DNA of 10,261 nt from Chloroflexota bacterium (GCA_024232355.1 JAAEPW010000639.1:1-10261); one strand, 5' to 3'; shown: positions 1 through 7,542, counted from the stretch's first letter. The notes: generated by a model not told the origin, from the letters alone. Program-made: numbers and translations.

Positions 1-414
1 CTGTCACTGACTCAGGAAGTCGTGGACTACATCAAGGGTTCGCCGGACGCCCTGGCACAGATCAAGGGCGAACTGCCCGGCGAAAACGCCATGTATGGCC
101 TGCCCAACAAGCTGTATGGCTTCCCGATCATCGTCGAGAAGACCCGTAAGGTCACCTCGATAAAGGGTGCCACCCGTGCAGCCAGCCAGATTTTGGCAGA
201 GGACACGCCGTTCATGGCCGCCCGACCAGGTGCCTTGGTCGGAGTTGCCGACGCCCCGAACTTCTCGACGTGTGCCATTTTTGCTCACGAAGAAATGACG
301 GTCGAGACGCTGCGAGACGCACCCAATCGTCGGACGATGGGGCGAGTTGTCGAAAACCTCGTTGCGGTTATGACGGCCCCGGTCAGTGGGATTATCTTCT
401 CCGAAGTGTCCTGA
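1..414 (+). CDS. Major capsid protein, C-terminal part (5' end outside window)
   Basis: The reading frame is open from the first base, so the gene starts upstream; 137 residues are visible. The visible part looks like the end of an HK97-fold major capsid protein, the subunit that forms the icosahedral head. Seen: a GFPIIVEKT strand segment near visible residue 40, a stretch PFMAARPGALVGVADAP that could be part of the A-domain, and a C-terminal helix followed by the ending TAPVSGIIFSEVS, which resembles the usual hydrophobic capsid terminus. The GTG at 22 and internal ATGs are not credible starts because coding continues upstream of them. The connector gene follows 20 bases downstream, the usual phage order. 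The family call rests on remembered sequence character and on context. Another head protein, such as a Mu gpT-like one, is possible. Confidence 0.7.
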   Translation: MSLTQEVVDYIKGSPDALAQIKGELPGENAMYGLPNKLYGFPIIVEKTRKVTSIKGATRAASQILAEDTPFMAARPGALVGVADAPNFSTCAIFAHEEMTVETLRDAPNRRTMGRVVENLVAVMTAPVSGIIFSEVS

Positions 415-434
415 TTGAGTGATCGAGTATTGCC

Positions 435-947
435 ATGGCCTTTGCGGATTCGAGTGATTTGTCGACCCGGTTCGACGCCAGAACCATTAAGGATTTGGCG
501 TCGGACACGGGCGAACCGGCGGGCAGTGTCGATAACGACATTGTTACGGCCGCGTTAGAGGATGGCGCTGGTCGTATTCGGTCCGCAGCCACCGTGGCTC
601 GAATCTATAGCGATGACGACTTGGATGCCCTCACTGGCGATTCGTTGTCGCTAATCAAGCGGCTCAATTGTGAGTTAGCTATGGCCTACCTCATGGGCCG
701 CCGGCCGGAAAAGTATGGCGATGAAGACGGCGGATTTAAGCAAGTCAAACAGGACGTCGACGACTTCCTGGATCGGCTCCGCAAAGGGGAGCGGCTGTTC
801 GGTGTAGAAGCCAACCTGAACGCTGGCCTACCAACGATCGACGGCCCCTCCGCCGTAACTTACGACCGACTGAACCTAATCCCCGACCGCACACAAAACT
901 TTTATCCGCATCGTGGCACTCGTTTGCCGCTGGGGCGGGGAGGATAA
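435..947 (+). CDS. Head-tail connector protein (DUF1320 / Mu gp36-like)
   Basis: A 170-aa protein with the pattern of DUF1320/gp36 connector proteins, which bind below the portal and help join head and tail. Seen: an N-terminal start MAFADSSDLSTRFDA resembling the family's 'Y.T..DL..RF' opening; a helix with DIVTAALEDGAGRIRSA at about residues 38-54, matching the conserved 'AL.DA..EID' helix; and a helix around residues 74-90 (IKRLNCELAMAYL) followed by a Lys/Asp-rich helix with DVDDFLDRLRKGERLFGV at about 107-124. The last 45 residues are Pro/Arg-rich, probably disordered, and end in Gly/Arg. The ribosome site before ATG 435 is weak. Its place between capsid and tail tube supports the call. 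Another connector family of the same all-helical fold cannot be excluded. Confidence 0.65.
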   Translation: MAFADSSDLSTRFDARTIKDLASDTGEPAGSVDNDIVTAALEDGAGRIRSAATVARIYSDDDLDALTGDSLSLIKRLNCELAMAYLMGRRPEKYGDEDGGFKQVKQDVDDFLDRLRKGERLFGVEANLNAGLPTIDGPSAVTYDRLNLIPDRTQNFYPHRGTRLPLGRGG

Positions 948-953
948 TCGACC

Positions 954-1454
954 ATGGCAAAATTAGTTCATGTATCAGGTGCAGCTCTGGTGAAAATCAG
1001 CCAGGGCGGCGGAGCCTACCAGGAATTGGGATATACCCGGAACGGAGTAGACCTAACCTTCGAGGCGTTTTTTCTGGACGTTCCTGGCGACCAGAACGGC
1101 GGCGACGAGGGGCCGCCTATCGAAGTGCAATATCTCGGCGAAATCGCCCGCGTGCGAATGGAGTTGACGAAGTTCGACATGGCCGTGACGCAAGTTGTCC
1201 ATGCCCGCGTAGCGAACAACGCGGCCGGCAATCCTGCTACTCCCGGCACTTTGCTGTTGGCCAATGCCGCAGGGGTAACGTCAATGGACTTGCTGATTCT
1301 TACGGATTTGTTTCCGTTCCATTTCCCGGTGGCCATTCCCCGGCAGCCGATCGAGGAAAACAAGGGCACTAAGTTTGAGACGTTTGTGTGTGAGTTCGAG
1401 TGTCACAAGGAACAATCGACCGGCGTGTTGTGGGACCGATCGCTTAGCGGTTGA
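954..1454 (+). CDS. Probable major tail tube protein
   Basis: A 166-aa, mostly beta protein of a size typical for phage tail tube subunits, which stack as rings to form the DNA channel. Seen: residues 26-71 contain LGYTRNGVDLTFEAFF, then a VPGDQNGGDEGPP loop and a VQYLGEIARVRMELTKFD strand pair. This gives the order strand, long loop, strand expected of the tube fold, where the loop makes the ring contact. A second half with MDLLILTDLFPFHFPVAIP and a C-terminal strand FETFVCEFEC completes it. A strong Shine-Dalgarno GGGGAGG at 937-943 overlaps the end of the connector gene and supports ATG 954. The tail assembly chaperone follows, which is the normal order (tube, chaperone, tape measure). Function is inferred from context and pattern. 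A minor tail or decoration protein is the alternative. Confidence 0.6.
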   Translation: MAKLVHVSGAALVKISQGGGAYQELGYTRNGVDLTFEAFFLDVPGDQNGGDEGPPIEVQYLGEIARVRMELTKFDMAVTQVVHARVANNAAGNPATPGTLLLANAAGVTSMDLLILTDLFPFHFPVAIPRQPIEENKGTKFETFVCEFECHKEQSTGVLWDRSLSG

Positions 1455-1500
1455 TATTTAGTGTTTTTCTGAAGCCTGGAGAACCGACTGGAGAATTGAA

Positions 1501-1866
1501 ATGTTTGCTTGGATCAAAAGCTGGAGGGAGCGGCGGCGGCTGAAAGGTCGCGGCTTGTTTTGTTTTCACGACGGCCAGCGGTATCGCTATGTTGATCCGT
1601 TGCGGATGTGGCGAGAAATTGAGTGCCACGAGAAGTTCAACTTGAAAACCATGCCGGAGTTGGTGGAGAAAAGGGAAGAGCCTGAATCAAGCATTTTTTA
1701 TGCCGCCATGTGCGAGGTGTTTGGTGTTGAGCAATTCGACGACAGCACCAGTCGCGGCATGACAAACGAAGAAGTTATGGCCTTGCTGGCAAACCTAGCC
1801 GATTTCCTGGGTGCAGTAAAAAAAAATATAAGCAATGGTCAGACATCGCCGCCGGATACGGAGTAG
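1501..1866 (+). CDS. Tail assembly chaperone, short form (lambda gpG-like)
   Basis: A 121-aa protein made by normal termination at the TAG ending at 1866. In lambda and many long-tailed phages the gpG-like chaperone, with its frameshifted gpGT form, coats the tape measure protein and recruits tube subunits; it is absent from the finished virion. Seen: a basic N terminus (residues 6-17 are Arg/Lys-rich), a central FHDGQRYRYVDPLRMWREI segment, and a helix ending DFLGAVKKN around residues 101-109, next to the slippery A run. The 12 residues after the slip site are polar with no clear structure, as in many read-through tails. A good ribosome site GGAGA at 1490-1494 sits six bases before ATG 1501. 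Position between tube and tape-measure candidate supports the role. Confidence 0.62.
   Translation: MFAWIKSWRERRRLKGRGLFCFHDGQRYRYVDPLRMWREIECHEKFNLKTMPELVEKREEPESSIFYAAMCEVFGVEQFDDSTSRGMTNEEVMALLANLADFLGAVKKNISNGQTSPPDTE
1818..1826 (+). promoter_or_regulatory. Programmed -1 ribosomal frameshift site (A9 slippery run)
   Basis: Nine consecutive A. In the upstream gene's frame the codons are GTA AAA AAA AAT, so the heptamer A AAA AAA (1818-1824) has the exact X XXY YYZ register for tandem tRNA-Lys slippage. The -1 frame after it is open for 101 codons, while the zero frame stops at 1866. A possible 5-bp hairpin (1870-1874 with 1882-1886, loop 7) lies about 45 bases downstream, farther than typical stimulators, so I give it little weight. 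Polymerase slippage on the same run could have a similar effect. Confidence 0.65.
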
Positions 1867-2129
1867 ACGCCCTGCGGATGCCAGGGGCACCCAAACCGTC
1901 GTATGAGATGCTGATTGGGTTATGGCTGAATGATGATCGACAGCAACTCCGGCGGACATACGCAGTGCTAAGGGGTACGCAGGATGCTTCGGCAAAAGAA
2001 ACCCCGAAAGCATACTTCGATGTGATGTTTGACGACCCGGCAAGAGCCGAAGCGGAACACAACATGCACGTTTCGCGAGTGGCCAGCCAAGAGCGGGAGC
2101 ATGAAGCTAAGGTTCCAGTGGACGAATAG
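1824..2129 (+). CDS. gpT-like extension of the tail assembly chaperone, reached by -1 frameshift
   Basis: This frame is open from about 1686 to 2126, overlapping the upstream gene in the -1 frame. If ribosomes slip at 1818-1824, the product reads FLGAVKK then KYKQWSDIAAGYGVDALRM. It continues to TAG 2127-2129 and gives a fusion of about 209 residues (108 + 101). The joined segment KYKQWSDIAAGYGV resembles the helix that starts the T domain in known chaperones. The later part holds a predicted helix LNDDRQQLRRTYAVL and a charged, Glu/Ala/His-rich tail. The ATG at 1878 is an unlikely independent start: it has no Shine-Dalgarno and would drop the KYKQW segment. In lambda the T domain binds tube subunits. 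That function here is inferred from family and place. Confidence 0.6.
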   Translation, partial: KYKQWSDIAAGYGVDALRMPGAPKPSYEMLIGLWLNDDRQQLRRTYAVLRGTQDASAKETPKAYFDVMFDDPARAEAEHNMHVSRVASQEREHEAKVPVDE

Positions 2130-2168
2130 CAACTAACGGCAGACGAATAATCGTGAACGGACAAAAAC

Positions 2169-3269
2169 ATGCCTCTTCCCGCAATCGGAGCACTACTGGC
2201 CGGCATCGGCAAGAGCGTAGCCGCCAAAGTGGCCGCTTCCGGTGTTGCTGAGGCGGGTGCGGCTATGGCTGCCAAGGGAACGGCAGCGGCTTCCGGGGCG
2301 GCTACTCGATTCGGGGGCATAGGTTCTCTGGCCGGAACGGTAATCGAAAGTGCCCCCGGCAACGCTCGCGACATTACCGCCATGCTGGCCGGTTTCATGC
2401 CTGGGGATGGAGGCGGGGTGGGTGCCGGGATCGGGGGTGGCACGGGCAAGGCTCCACTGGCCTCTGGCAAGGGCTTTAGCAGCATCCTCAAGGCTGCACC
2501 GGAAATCATAGGCCGAGCTAGAACCGGCAAAGCAGGTTTACACCCGGACGATCCTGAATACCGCCGATCCTTTGGCGGAGAGCGGAGGAGGGCTCCAGCT
2601 TCAGCGGCACCCGGGATTGCCGGTCGCGTGGAAAACCCCATGCCGGGAATGTCGCCGTTGGGTTCGTTCAGCCAGGAAGATATAGATTCCAAAGTCAAGG
2701 TAGCCAAGGCGAAAAAAGCACAAGACGAAGTAACCAGTAAGTTCAAGGATCTAGCGAAGGTTACCGTGCCAGTTGTTGCCAGCCTGGCTCTTTTCTCTCT
2801 GGCGGTAATCAAAGGCACCCATGCTTTGGTCGTAGGGCGACTGGAATCCAGCCGGGAATTACGAAGATTTTCTGCTGCCGTAGCAAATACATTTGCACAG
2901 CTTGATCGGCAGCAATTGGTTCACAAAAGAAACCTGGGACAGGCTACCAGTGGGTCAACATCGCGTCTCGGCGATGCTGTCATGGCACTTCGCGATGAAA
3001 CGCAGTGGATACGAATAGCCCTTGTCACTGCCGCGAATGTTGCGGCTGAGACTGCTACCCATACGTTGCGATTAGCTAACCTTCTTTACAAGTTGAATCC
3101 ATACGTAATCATAGGTGTTGATGCACTGAAGAAAATTGAGTTCCTGATGAGTAAAGGCGATGACGGCCCCGTCCCCTATCAACAATTCCTCTTAGACATG
3201 GAAGCCGGAAAGTTCCGCAATGAACCCAAAGTGCAACCTCCTGACCCCGGGGGGTTCACACCACGATGA
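2169..3269 (+). CDS. Candidate (short) tail tape measure protein
   Basis: A 366-aa protein placed directly after the frameshifted chaperone, where the tape measure gene normally sits. Tape measure proteins set tail length and enter the host membrane during DNA injection. Seen: residues 1-100 are very rich in Ala and Gly with small hydrophobics; residues 172-197 form a charged Lys-rich helix (KVKVAKAKKAQDE); residues 198-222 are a hydrophobic segment (PVVASLALFSLAVIKGTHAL) that could span a membrane; residues 225-325 are mainly helical; the C-terminal end is Pro-rich. It is short for this family: at about 1.5 angstrom per residue it would fit a tail near 55 nm. An in-frame TGA at 2154-2156 makes ATG 2169 the first start, with no good ribosome site. 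It overlaps the next gene by ATGA. An internal virion or membrane-penetration protein is the alternative. Confidence 0.45.
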   Translation: MPLPAIGALLAGIGKSVAAKVAASGVAEAGAAMAAKGTAAASGAATRFGGIGSLAGTVIESAPGNARDITAMLAGFMPGDGGGVGAGIGGGTGKAPLASGKGFSSILKAAPEIIGRARTGKAGLHPDDPEYRRSFGGERRRAPASAAPGIAGRVENPMPGMSPLGSFSQEDIDSKVKVAKAKKAQDEVTSKFKDLAKVTVPVVASLALFSLAVIKGTHALVVGRLESSRELRRFSAAVANTFAQLDRQQLVHKRNLGQATSGSTSRLGDAVMALRDETQWIRIALVTAANVAAETATHTLRLANLLYKLNPYVIIGVDALKKIEFLMSKGDDGPVPYQQFLLDMEAGKFRNEPKVQPPDPGGFTPR

Positions 3270-5134
3270 GTACCAACGTCACATACAACGGCGTGCGGAT
3301 GAGCAACGTCGTGACTCGCCAATGGGATCAGGAAATCGTTTACGATGACAGCAACACTGACTTGCTGTACCACAAGTTCAAGTTGCGATTCGAGGGTGTC
3401 TTGCACGTTCAGGGTAACCCACTCAATAGGTCGCGAACCTGGACGGCCCCGGAAAGCGGAAGCACGTCTGCTGCCAACGCGGCAACGCTTATGGACGAAG
3501 TTCGCACTGCTCTAGGTAAACCGCGAAAAAAGCTAGCGGTAACCATCGGCGGGCAATCGGCCTTGATATGTGAACCGGGTACGCCGCTCAATGTCAACCA
3601 CATACATCGGGACGTGGACAACGGCCCCAAGCCGAAATCAGTTGACATCCAACACATCGCTGGTGATAAGTTGTTTCGCGTATCGTTTTCCATTGATTGC
3701 TGCAAGGTGGAATGTGGTAGCTTAACCGGCCCTAGTGCGGTACTGTCAAATCGCTGGTCGATTTCCGAGTCAATGGATGACAAGTTCTTTACGACTCGCG
3801 TGATTGCCGGTCGCTTGCGGTTGGGGAGTGCCGTTTCGCCATTTACTTACAAAAACATCGTCGTGCCTGGATTAGAGAAGGGCTTTCGACGCGACCGAGT
3901 TTCTTTCGTGGTAGCGGCCAACGGCCTGGAAGCCGATTACGAAATTACCGACGCACAAACTCATACATCGGCACCGTGGCCTGCCGTTCGCATGACGGGT
4001 ACGCATAATGAAATGACCGGCAGTGGCGTGGATTTTTTCAGTGAAGTAGCGGTCAAGCTAGAGGGCGGGCCGGACAGCGATAAGGGGCTGATGTTTGAGC
4101 AAGCCCTGCAAGTAGTCGATAGTCGATTGAACATGCTCAAGCGTCGTTTGAATAATGACTACCATTTAGAACAAGCGGCGATGATAGATCACTTCGGGGA
4201 TCGAAACACTGTCGAAGTCCGGTTTAGAATCAAGCAGTTTCCTGGCACAAATGATGACGGAACAAAACGAACCGTTCAGGACTTACTAACCAACATCGGA
4301 AAAACCTACCTCGGCACGCCCATAGAAATCAAGCCTTTATTGATCGCCGTACCTAGCTCACATATCAGCGGCAGATCGCCGTTGAGGCACGAATATGATC
4401 GTGCCTTGAATCCGGAACCAGAAATCCACGGTTGGAACGTTCAGGGTGGTCCCCGAAATCCGGCTGCCGTATTGTTGCTTTTGCAATGCTACCAGCAATC
4501 GCCATGCAGCAACGCACACGCCATATATGGCGGATCGTCTATTCCGGGTACTCCCCAAACCCCAGGCACGGAAACGCCCACTGAATACGAAGCCAGTATG
4601 GTGCCTGTCCTGCCAACGGAGAATCCGACCAGTGAAGTCGATACCACCTCCATGGCCGAAGGGCTCTATACATACACCCGTGCGGAAACCACTTACCACA
4701 CTCGACGGATGAAGTCGCAGATGCCTTTGGCGAGGCCCACTGATGCCCCACCTGAAAACGATACTTCCGTTGTACTGGCACTGGCAAGGGCTGTCTGTCA
4801 GCGGGAAATAATCGTCGATGCCGAGCGAACAGGAGAATGGCCGGCAATTCCCGAACCAGTGGAAAGCTACACTGACGGCGATGCAAGCAACCCAATTACA
4901 GCCACGCTGTTGGAGTATTCAGACAAACCTTTTCCACCAGCCTTATCGGCCGACGTTCGCAAGAAAGTCTTTCGCATCAAGGCACGATATTTGTATGCCT
5001 TGAGCCGACCGCCCACTGCCGCTGAAAAAACTCAAGTGGGCATCCTCCCGCACACAAGTCACACGGCTGACGAAACTTCGATCACCCGTAATAAAGTATA
5101 TCAAGCTCGACTAACCCCCGGAGGGGCAAGCTGA
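3266..5134 (+). CDS. Large virion protein of unknown function, tail-tip/baseplate position
   Basis: I do not recognise this 622-aa protein. The start overlaps the previous stop as ATGA, so translation is probably coupled. The N terminus (MSTNVTYNGVRMSNVVTRQW) and much of residues 1-400 look beta-rich, with alternating charged and hydrophobic residues. Three Cys cluster at residues 145, 146 and 150 (DCCKVEC). A Pro/Thr/Glu-rich, probably flexible linker spans roughly residues 421-461 (IPGTPQTPGTETPTEYE). The last 120 residues contain a helix-rich part (RKKVFRIKARYLYAL). No transmembrane segment or signal peptide is visible. Lying between a tape-measure candidate and a fibre-like protein, it best fits a distal tail, hub or baseplate component; this is from position only. 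The next gene starts at TGATG with a GGAGG ribosome site inside this gene's end. Confidence 0.5.
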   Translation: MSTNVTYNGVRMSNVVTRQWDQEIVYDDSNTDLLYHKFKLRFEGVLHVQGNPLNRSRTWTAPESGSTSAANAATLMDEVRTALGKPRKKLAVTIGGQSALICEPGTPLNVNHIHRDVDNGPKPKSVDIQHIAGDKLFRVSFSIDCCKVECGSLTGPSAVLSNRWSISESMDDKFFTTRVIAGRLRLGSAVSPFTYKNIVVPGLEKGFRRDRVSFVVAANGLEADYEITDAQTHTSAPWPAVRMTGTHNEMTGSGVDFFSEVAVKLEGGPDSDKGLMFEQALQVVDSRLNMLKRRLNNDYHLEQAAMIDHFGDRNTVEVRFRIKQFPGTNDDGTKRTVQDLLTNIGKTYLGTPIEIKPLLIAVPSSHISGRSPLRHEYDRALNPEPEIHGWNVQGGPRNPAAVLLLLQCYQQSPCSNAHAIYGGSSIPGTPQTPGTETPTEYEASMVPVLPTENPTSEVDTTSMAEGLYTYTRAETTYHTRRMKSQMPLARPTDAPPENDTSVVLALARAVCQREIIVDAERTGEWPAIPEPVESYTDGDASNPITATLLEYSDKPFPPALSADVRKKVFRIKARYLYALSRPPTAAEKTQVGILPHTSHTADETSITRNKVYQARLTPGGAS

Positions 5135-7476
5135 TGACCATCGAATTACATGATCCCGTGAATGGCGACGGCCTGTTCGATATTCTCGGCAAGGCATTTT
5201 TCTCCATTGATACCATCAATACGTCCCGGGAAACCACGGTTCCCGATACGATTTTTGATTTCATTGAACAGTTTCAATTGAAGACCGACTCGAATGTGGA
5301 CATGGAACAAGCCATGACCACCATCCCCTCCGCGATTACCACGTACCAGCAATCCGGCGGCAGCCCCGTGGGAACAATCTCACAAGCCTGTCAAACGCTA
5401 CTGATTGAGATCGTCAAGGCCGACACACTGACGCAGATCAATTCCCTCACCGGAGCCTTGGAATATCTGATTGACCAGATGGAAACCAACGGAGATTTTG
5501 TCGATGGCAGTACGCCGACGCTATCACTGGCGATCGACGGTGACAACGGCGGCGATGCGGCCATTGTCTACAGTGAATATCGAGGCGACGGGAAGCTACA
5601 AGAAAACATGCTGGGCGAAACCGTCGATATTACCGTTGACGGTACGAACACGACTGCCGTTTTTGCTGGCGACGATAATATCTCTGGTTTGTTGGCTCAA
5701 AATTGGCCCACCGGATCGGGAGTGAATCAGTCGATCATACTCACCGAAGCGGCCAGTTCCTTGCTTCCTGGCGGTGACTTCGAGCAAACCGACTATACCG
5801 ATTTGCCCAAGGGCTGGATCGTTGGTTCGGGCACGATCGGCGATACCATAGAGGTTACGTCCACCGAACGGCAAACGATCGTGATAGCAGGCAGTCCTTC
5901 CAGCGGCCATTATGTCTTAAATTGGCAAAATGCCCAGGGTGTTACCCGTGCCACCGACGTGATTGCGTGGGATGCCAATGCTAGTGTCGTACAAGCGGCT
6001 TTGCGGTCTATTATTGGTTTGGAAAAAGTGGAAGTTTCGGCAACCGGGACTTCACCAAACTACACGCACACAGTCTCGTTTATGGGCGTGGGTGGCGACC
6101 CGGCCACCCTGACCAGTTTCAATCACATGGACGCTGGCACGATTGCACACGCGATTACGGTGCCCGGCGACGTCGGCTCCTACATAGGCCGTTCGCTACG
6201 GATCAATTCCGACCAGAGCACTAAAGTCGAGATGTACTATCCGTTGGACCTGGAAAATGAGACAGTGTATTTTTGTCACTTCAGGACGCGGCTGGGGATG
6301 CGGGAAGAACAAAGTAGCAGTAGCAGTTCCAATCAGTTTTCGTCAAGCAGTTCGTCGGAAGGCGTGACAAGTTCTTCTACATCGGACGGTATGACGAGTT
6401 CCACATCGGACGGCATAACGAGTTCGACGTCGAATGGTACATCATCGTCAGAGGGTGTGACAAGCTCCACGTCCGATGGTGTAACGAGTTCTACATCCGA
6501 GGGTTTCACGAGTTCCACGTCCGAAGGCTTTACCAGTTCCTCGACGTCGTTAGGCTCAACTAGCAGCCAGTCATCTTCACAATCCGACTCTACCAGCGGA
6601 TCGAATACTTCTTCTTCCAGTTCCGAAAACGCCGACGAAATCCGAGTAGAAATAGTCGAGCAGATCGACGGCCCGACTACAGTTGATTCCGAAGGCAATG
6701 AAAACGGCGTGCGGTTCCAGATGGTCGACGTCAACACGTTAGGCCATGACTCCCGATTCTTCAGTTTCAGATTACAAAAAACAGTTCGCCAGCCGGTATA
6801 TCTGCATATCTCGGCACAACCGTTCAACTACGACGAGAGTTTGTATATCGGCGAGTTGGCGGTAGTCCGGGGCATCGAACTTTACAGCGGCGGGCCGTTT
6901 GTAGCGGCGTTTAAGGGTGTGAACCCGGCTGAGGGTGACGAATACACGTTGACCAGTACGAACAATCGGGCCGGGGAGTTCCAAGAGTGGTTCAATCGTG
7001 TGTTCGATATGGCGAGCAAGGGGTTGCTGTTGCCAGCGGCGAAAGAGTTGATTGTTAATGGCATATTTGCCGAGAGTGAAGACATTGACGGTTGGACGGA
7101 CCAAGACACCGGTACAGGTGAGAGTATATATTCTGCGGGTACGCCTAATATGTCCCTGGTTGCCGGAGCAAGCGGAGTTGCCAAGCGGGCACACACTGCT
7201 GCAATACTGCTTAAGTCTGGTGCTGAATATCTTCTCGCCGCTTTTACAGCCCAAGACGACATAATTCTGTATGACGACTCAGTTTGGACTTCTTCGGGGA
7301 ATACAAACCAAAGCAAGACAATCATCGGTGACGGAGTGCTGTTTGCTTCCGATGTGCTGTCTTTCAGGGTGGAAGCTACGAGCGAAGTGGCTAACATATA
7401 TACCGTGAGCCTCCGCCGCCTCCAAGACGTCGGCAAGACAATCGTAACAGCAATCCCCGACAGCCTCATAGGCTGA
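5134..7476 (+). CDS. Tail-fibre-like virion protein with jelly-roll modules and Ser/Thr repeat insert
   Basis: A 780-aa modular protein. ATG 5134 overlaps the previous stop by one base and has the ribosome site GGAGG at 5120-5124. Residues 1-209 are a helical, then beta-rich N-terminal part. At 210-228 a GGDFE...LPKGW motif opens a carbohydrate-binding-module-like jelly roll. Residues 257-333 hold an inserted module with VVQAALRSI and VEVSATG, a pattern common in planctomycete repeat proteins. The jelly roll resumes (YIGRSLRIN, VYFCHFRTR to about 389). A 104-residue Ser/Thr-rich insert follows at 394-497. The fold then seems to continue (FFSFRLQKT, SLYIGELAVV) to an AGEFQEWFNRVFDM segment. 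A second, similar module begins near 638 (ELIVNGIFAESEDIDGWT) and ends the protein. The role, host surface or sugar binding at the tail tip, is inferred from module types and position. Confidence 0.6.
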   Translation: MTIELHDPVNGDGLFDILGKAFFSIDTINTSRETTVPDTIFDFIEQFQLKTDSNVDMEQAMTTIPSAITTYQQSGGSPVGTISQACQTLLIEIVKADTLTQINSLTGALEYLIDQMETNGDFVDGSTPTLSLAIDGDNGGDAAIVYSEYRGDGKLQENMLGETVDITVDGTNTTAVFAGDDNISGLLAQNWPTGSGVNQSIILTEAASSLLPGGDFEQTDYTDLPKGWIVGSGTIGDTIEVTSTERQTIVIAGSPSSGHYVLNWQNAQGVTRATDVIAWDANASVVQAALRSIIGLEKVEVSATGTSPNYTHTVSFMGVGGDPATLTSFNHMDAGTIAHAITVPGDVGSYIGRSLRINSDQSTKVEMYYPLDLENETVYFCHFRTRLGMREEQSSSSSSNQFSSSSSSEGVTSSSTSDGMTSSTSDGITSSTSNGTSSSEGVTSSTSDGVTSSTSEGFTSSTSEGFTSSSTSLGSTSSQSSSQSDSTSGSNTSSSSSENADEIRVEIVEQIDGPTTVDSEGNENGVRFQMVDVNTLGHDSRFFSFRLQKTVRQPVYLHISAQPFNYDESLYIGELAVVRGIELYSGGPFVAAFKGVNPAEGDEYTLTSTNNRAGEFQEWFNRVFDMASKGLLLPAAKELIVNGIFAESEDIDGWTDQDTGTGESIYSAGTPNMSLVAGASGVAKRAHTAAILLKSGAEYLLAAFTAQDDIILYDDSVWTSSGNTNQSKTIIGDGVLFASDVLSFRVEATSEVANIYTVSLRRLQDVGKTIVTAIPDSLIG
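6367..6555 (+). repeat. Degenerate ~24-bp tandem repeat coding TSSTS[D/E]G-x
   Basis: Within the larger Ser-rich stretch 6313-6624, about eight units occur with starts at 6367, 6394, 6418, 6439, 6460, 6484, 6508 and 6532. Most code for an eight-residue unit of the type T-S-S-T-S-acid-G-hydrophobic; a few are 7 or 9 residues. The peptide is far more regular than the DNA: Ser is written with AGT, AGC, TCC, TCG, TCA and TCT in different copies. That points to selection on the peptide rather than very recent DNA amplification. Confidence 0.85.
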
Positions 7477-7534
7477 TCGGGCAACCAATACACATAAGAA
7501 GGTCCAATACTTACGCCGTGCCAAACAAGCCGGC

Positions 7535-7542
7535 AGAGGAGG
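7535..7542 (+). promoter_or_regulatory. Strong Shine-Dalgarno AGAGGAGG before the gene at 7552
   Basis: An eight-base match to the anti-Shine-Dalgarno sequence, nine bases upstream of ATG 7552 and followed by a T-rich spacer. It is the best ribosome site in the window and sits at the end of the largest gap (7477-7551), where coupling to the previous gene is not possible. It suggests high translation of the small protein that follows. Confidence 0.7.

Noticed and set aside
1452..1500. Possible promoter with TTGATA in the gap before the chaperone.
   Set aside because: No TATAAT-like box occurs at suitable spacing. The gap is short and lies inside a co-directional structural gene run.
1878..2129. 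Independent gene starting at ATG 1878.
   Set aside because: No ribosome site precedes it and the same frame is open well upstream across the slippery run. The peptide before 1878 resembles the expected start of the T domain, so a frameshift fusion explains it better.
1775..2818. A 347-codon open frame on the reverse strand.
   Set aside because: It lies opposite the chaperone extension and the Gly/Ala-rich tape-measure candidate, both well supported on the + strand. Its translation is Pro/Ala/Ser low complexity, as expected from reading GC-rich Ala/Gly codons backwards.
6333..6827. Reverse-strand frame with a regular VELVTPSD repeat.
   Set aside because: The regularity is only the mirror of the forward Ser/Thr repeats. 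The forward frame continues with structured domains on both sides, the reverse one does not.
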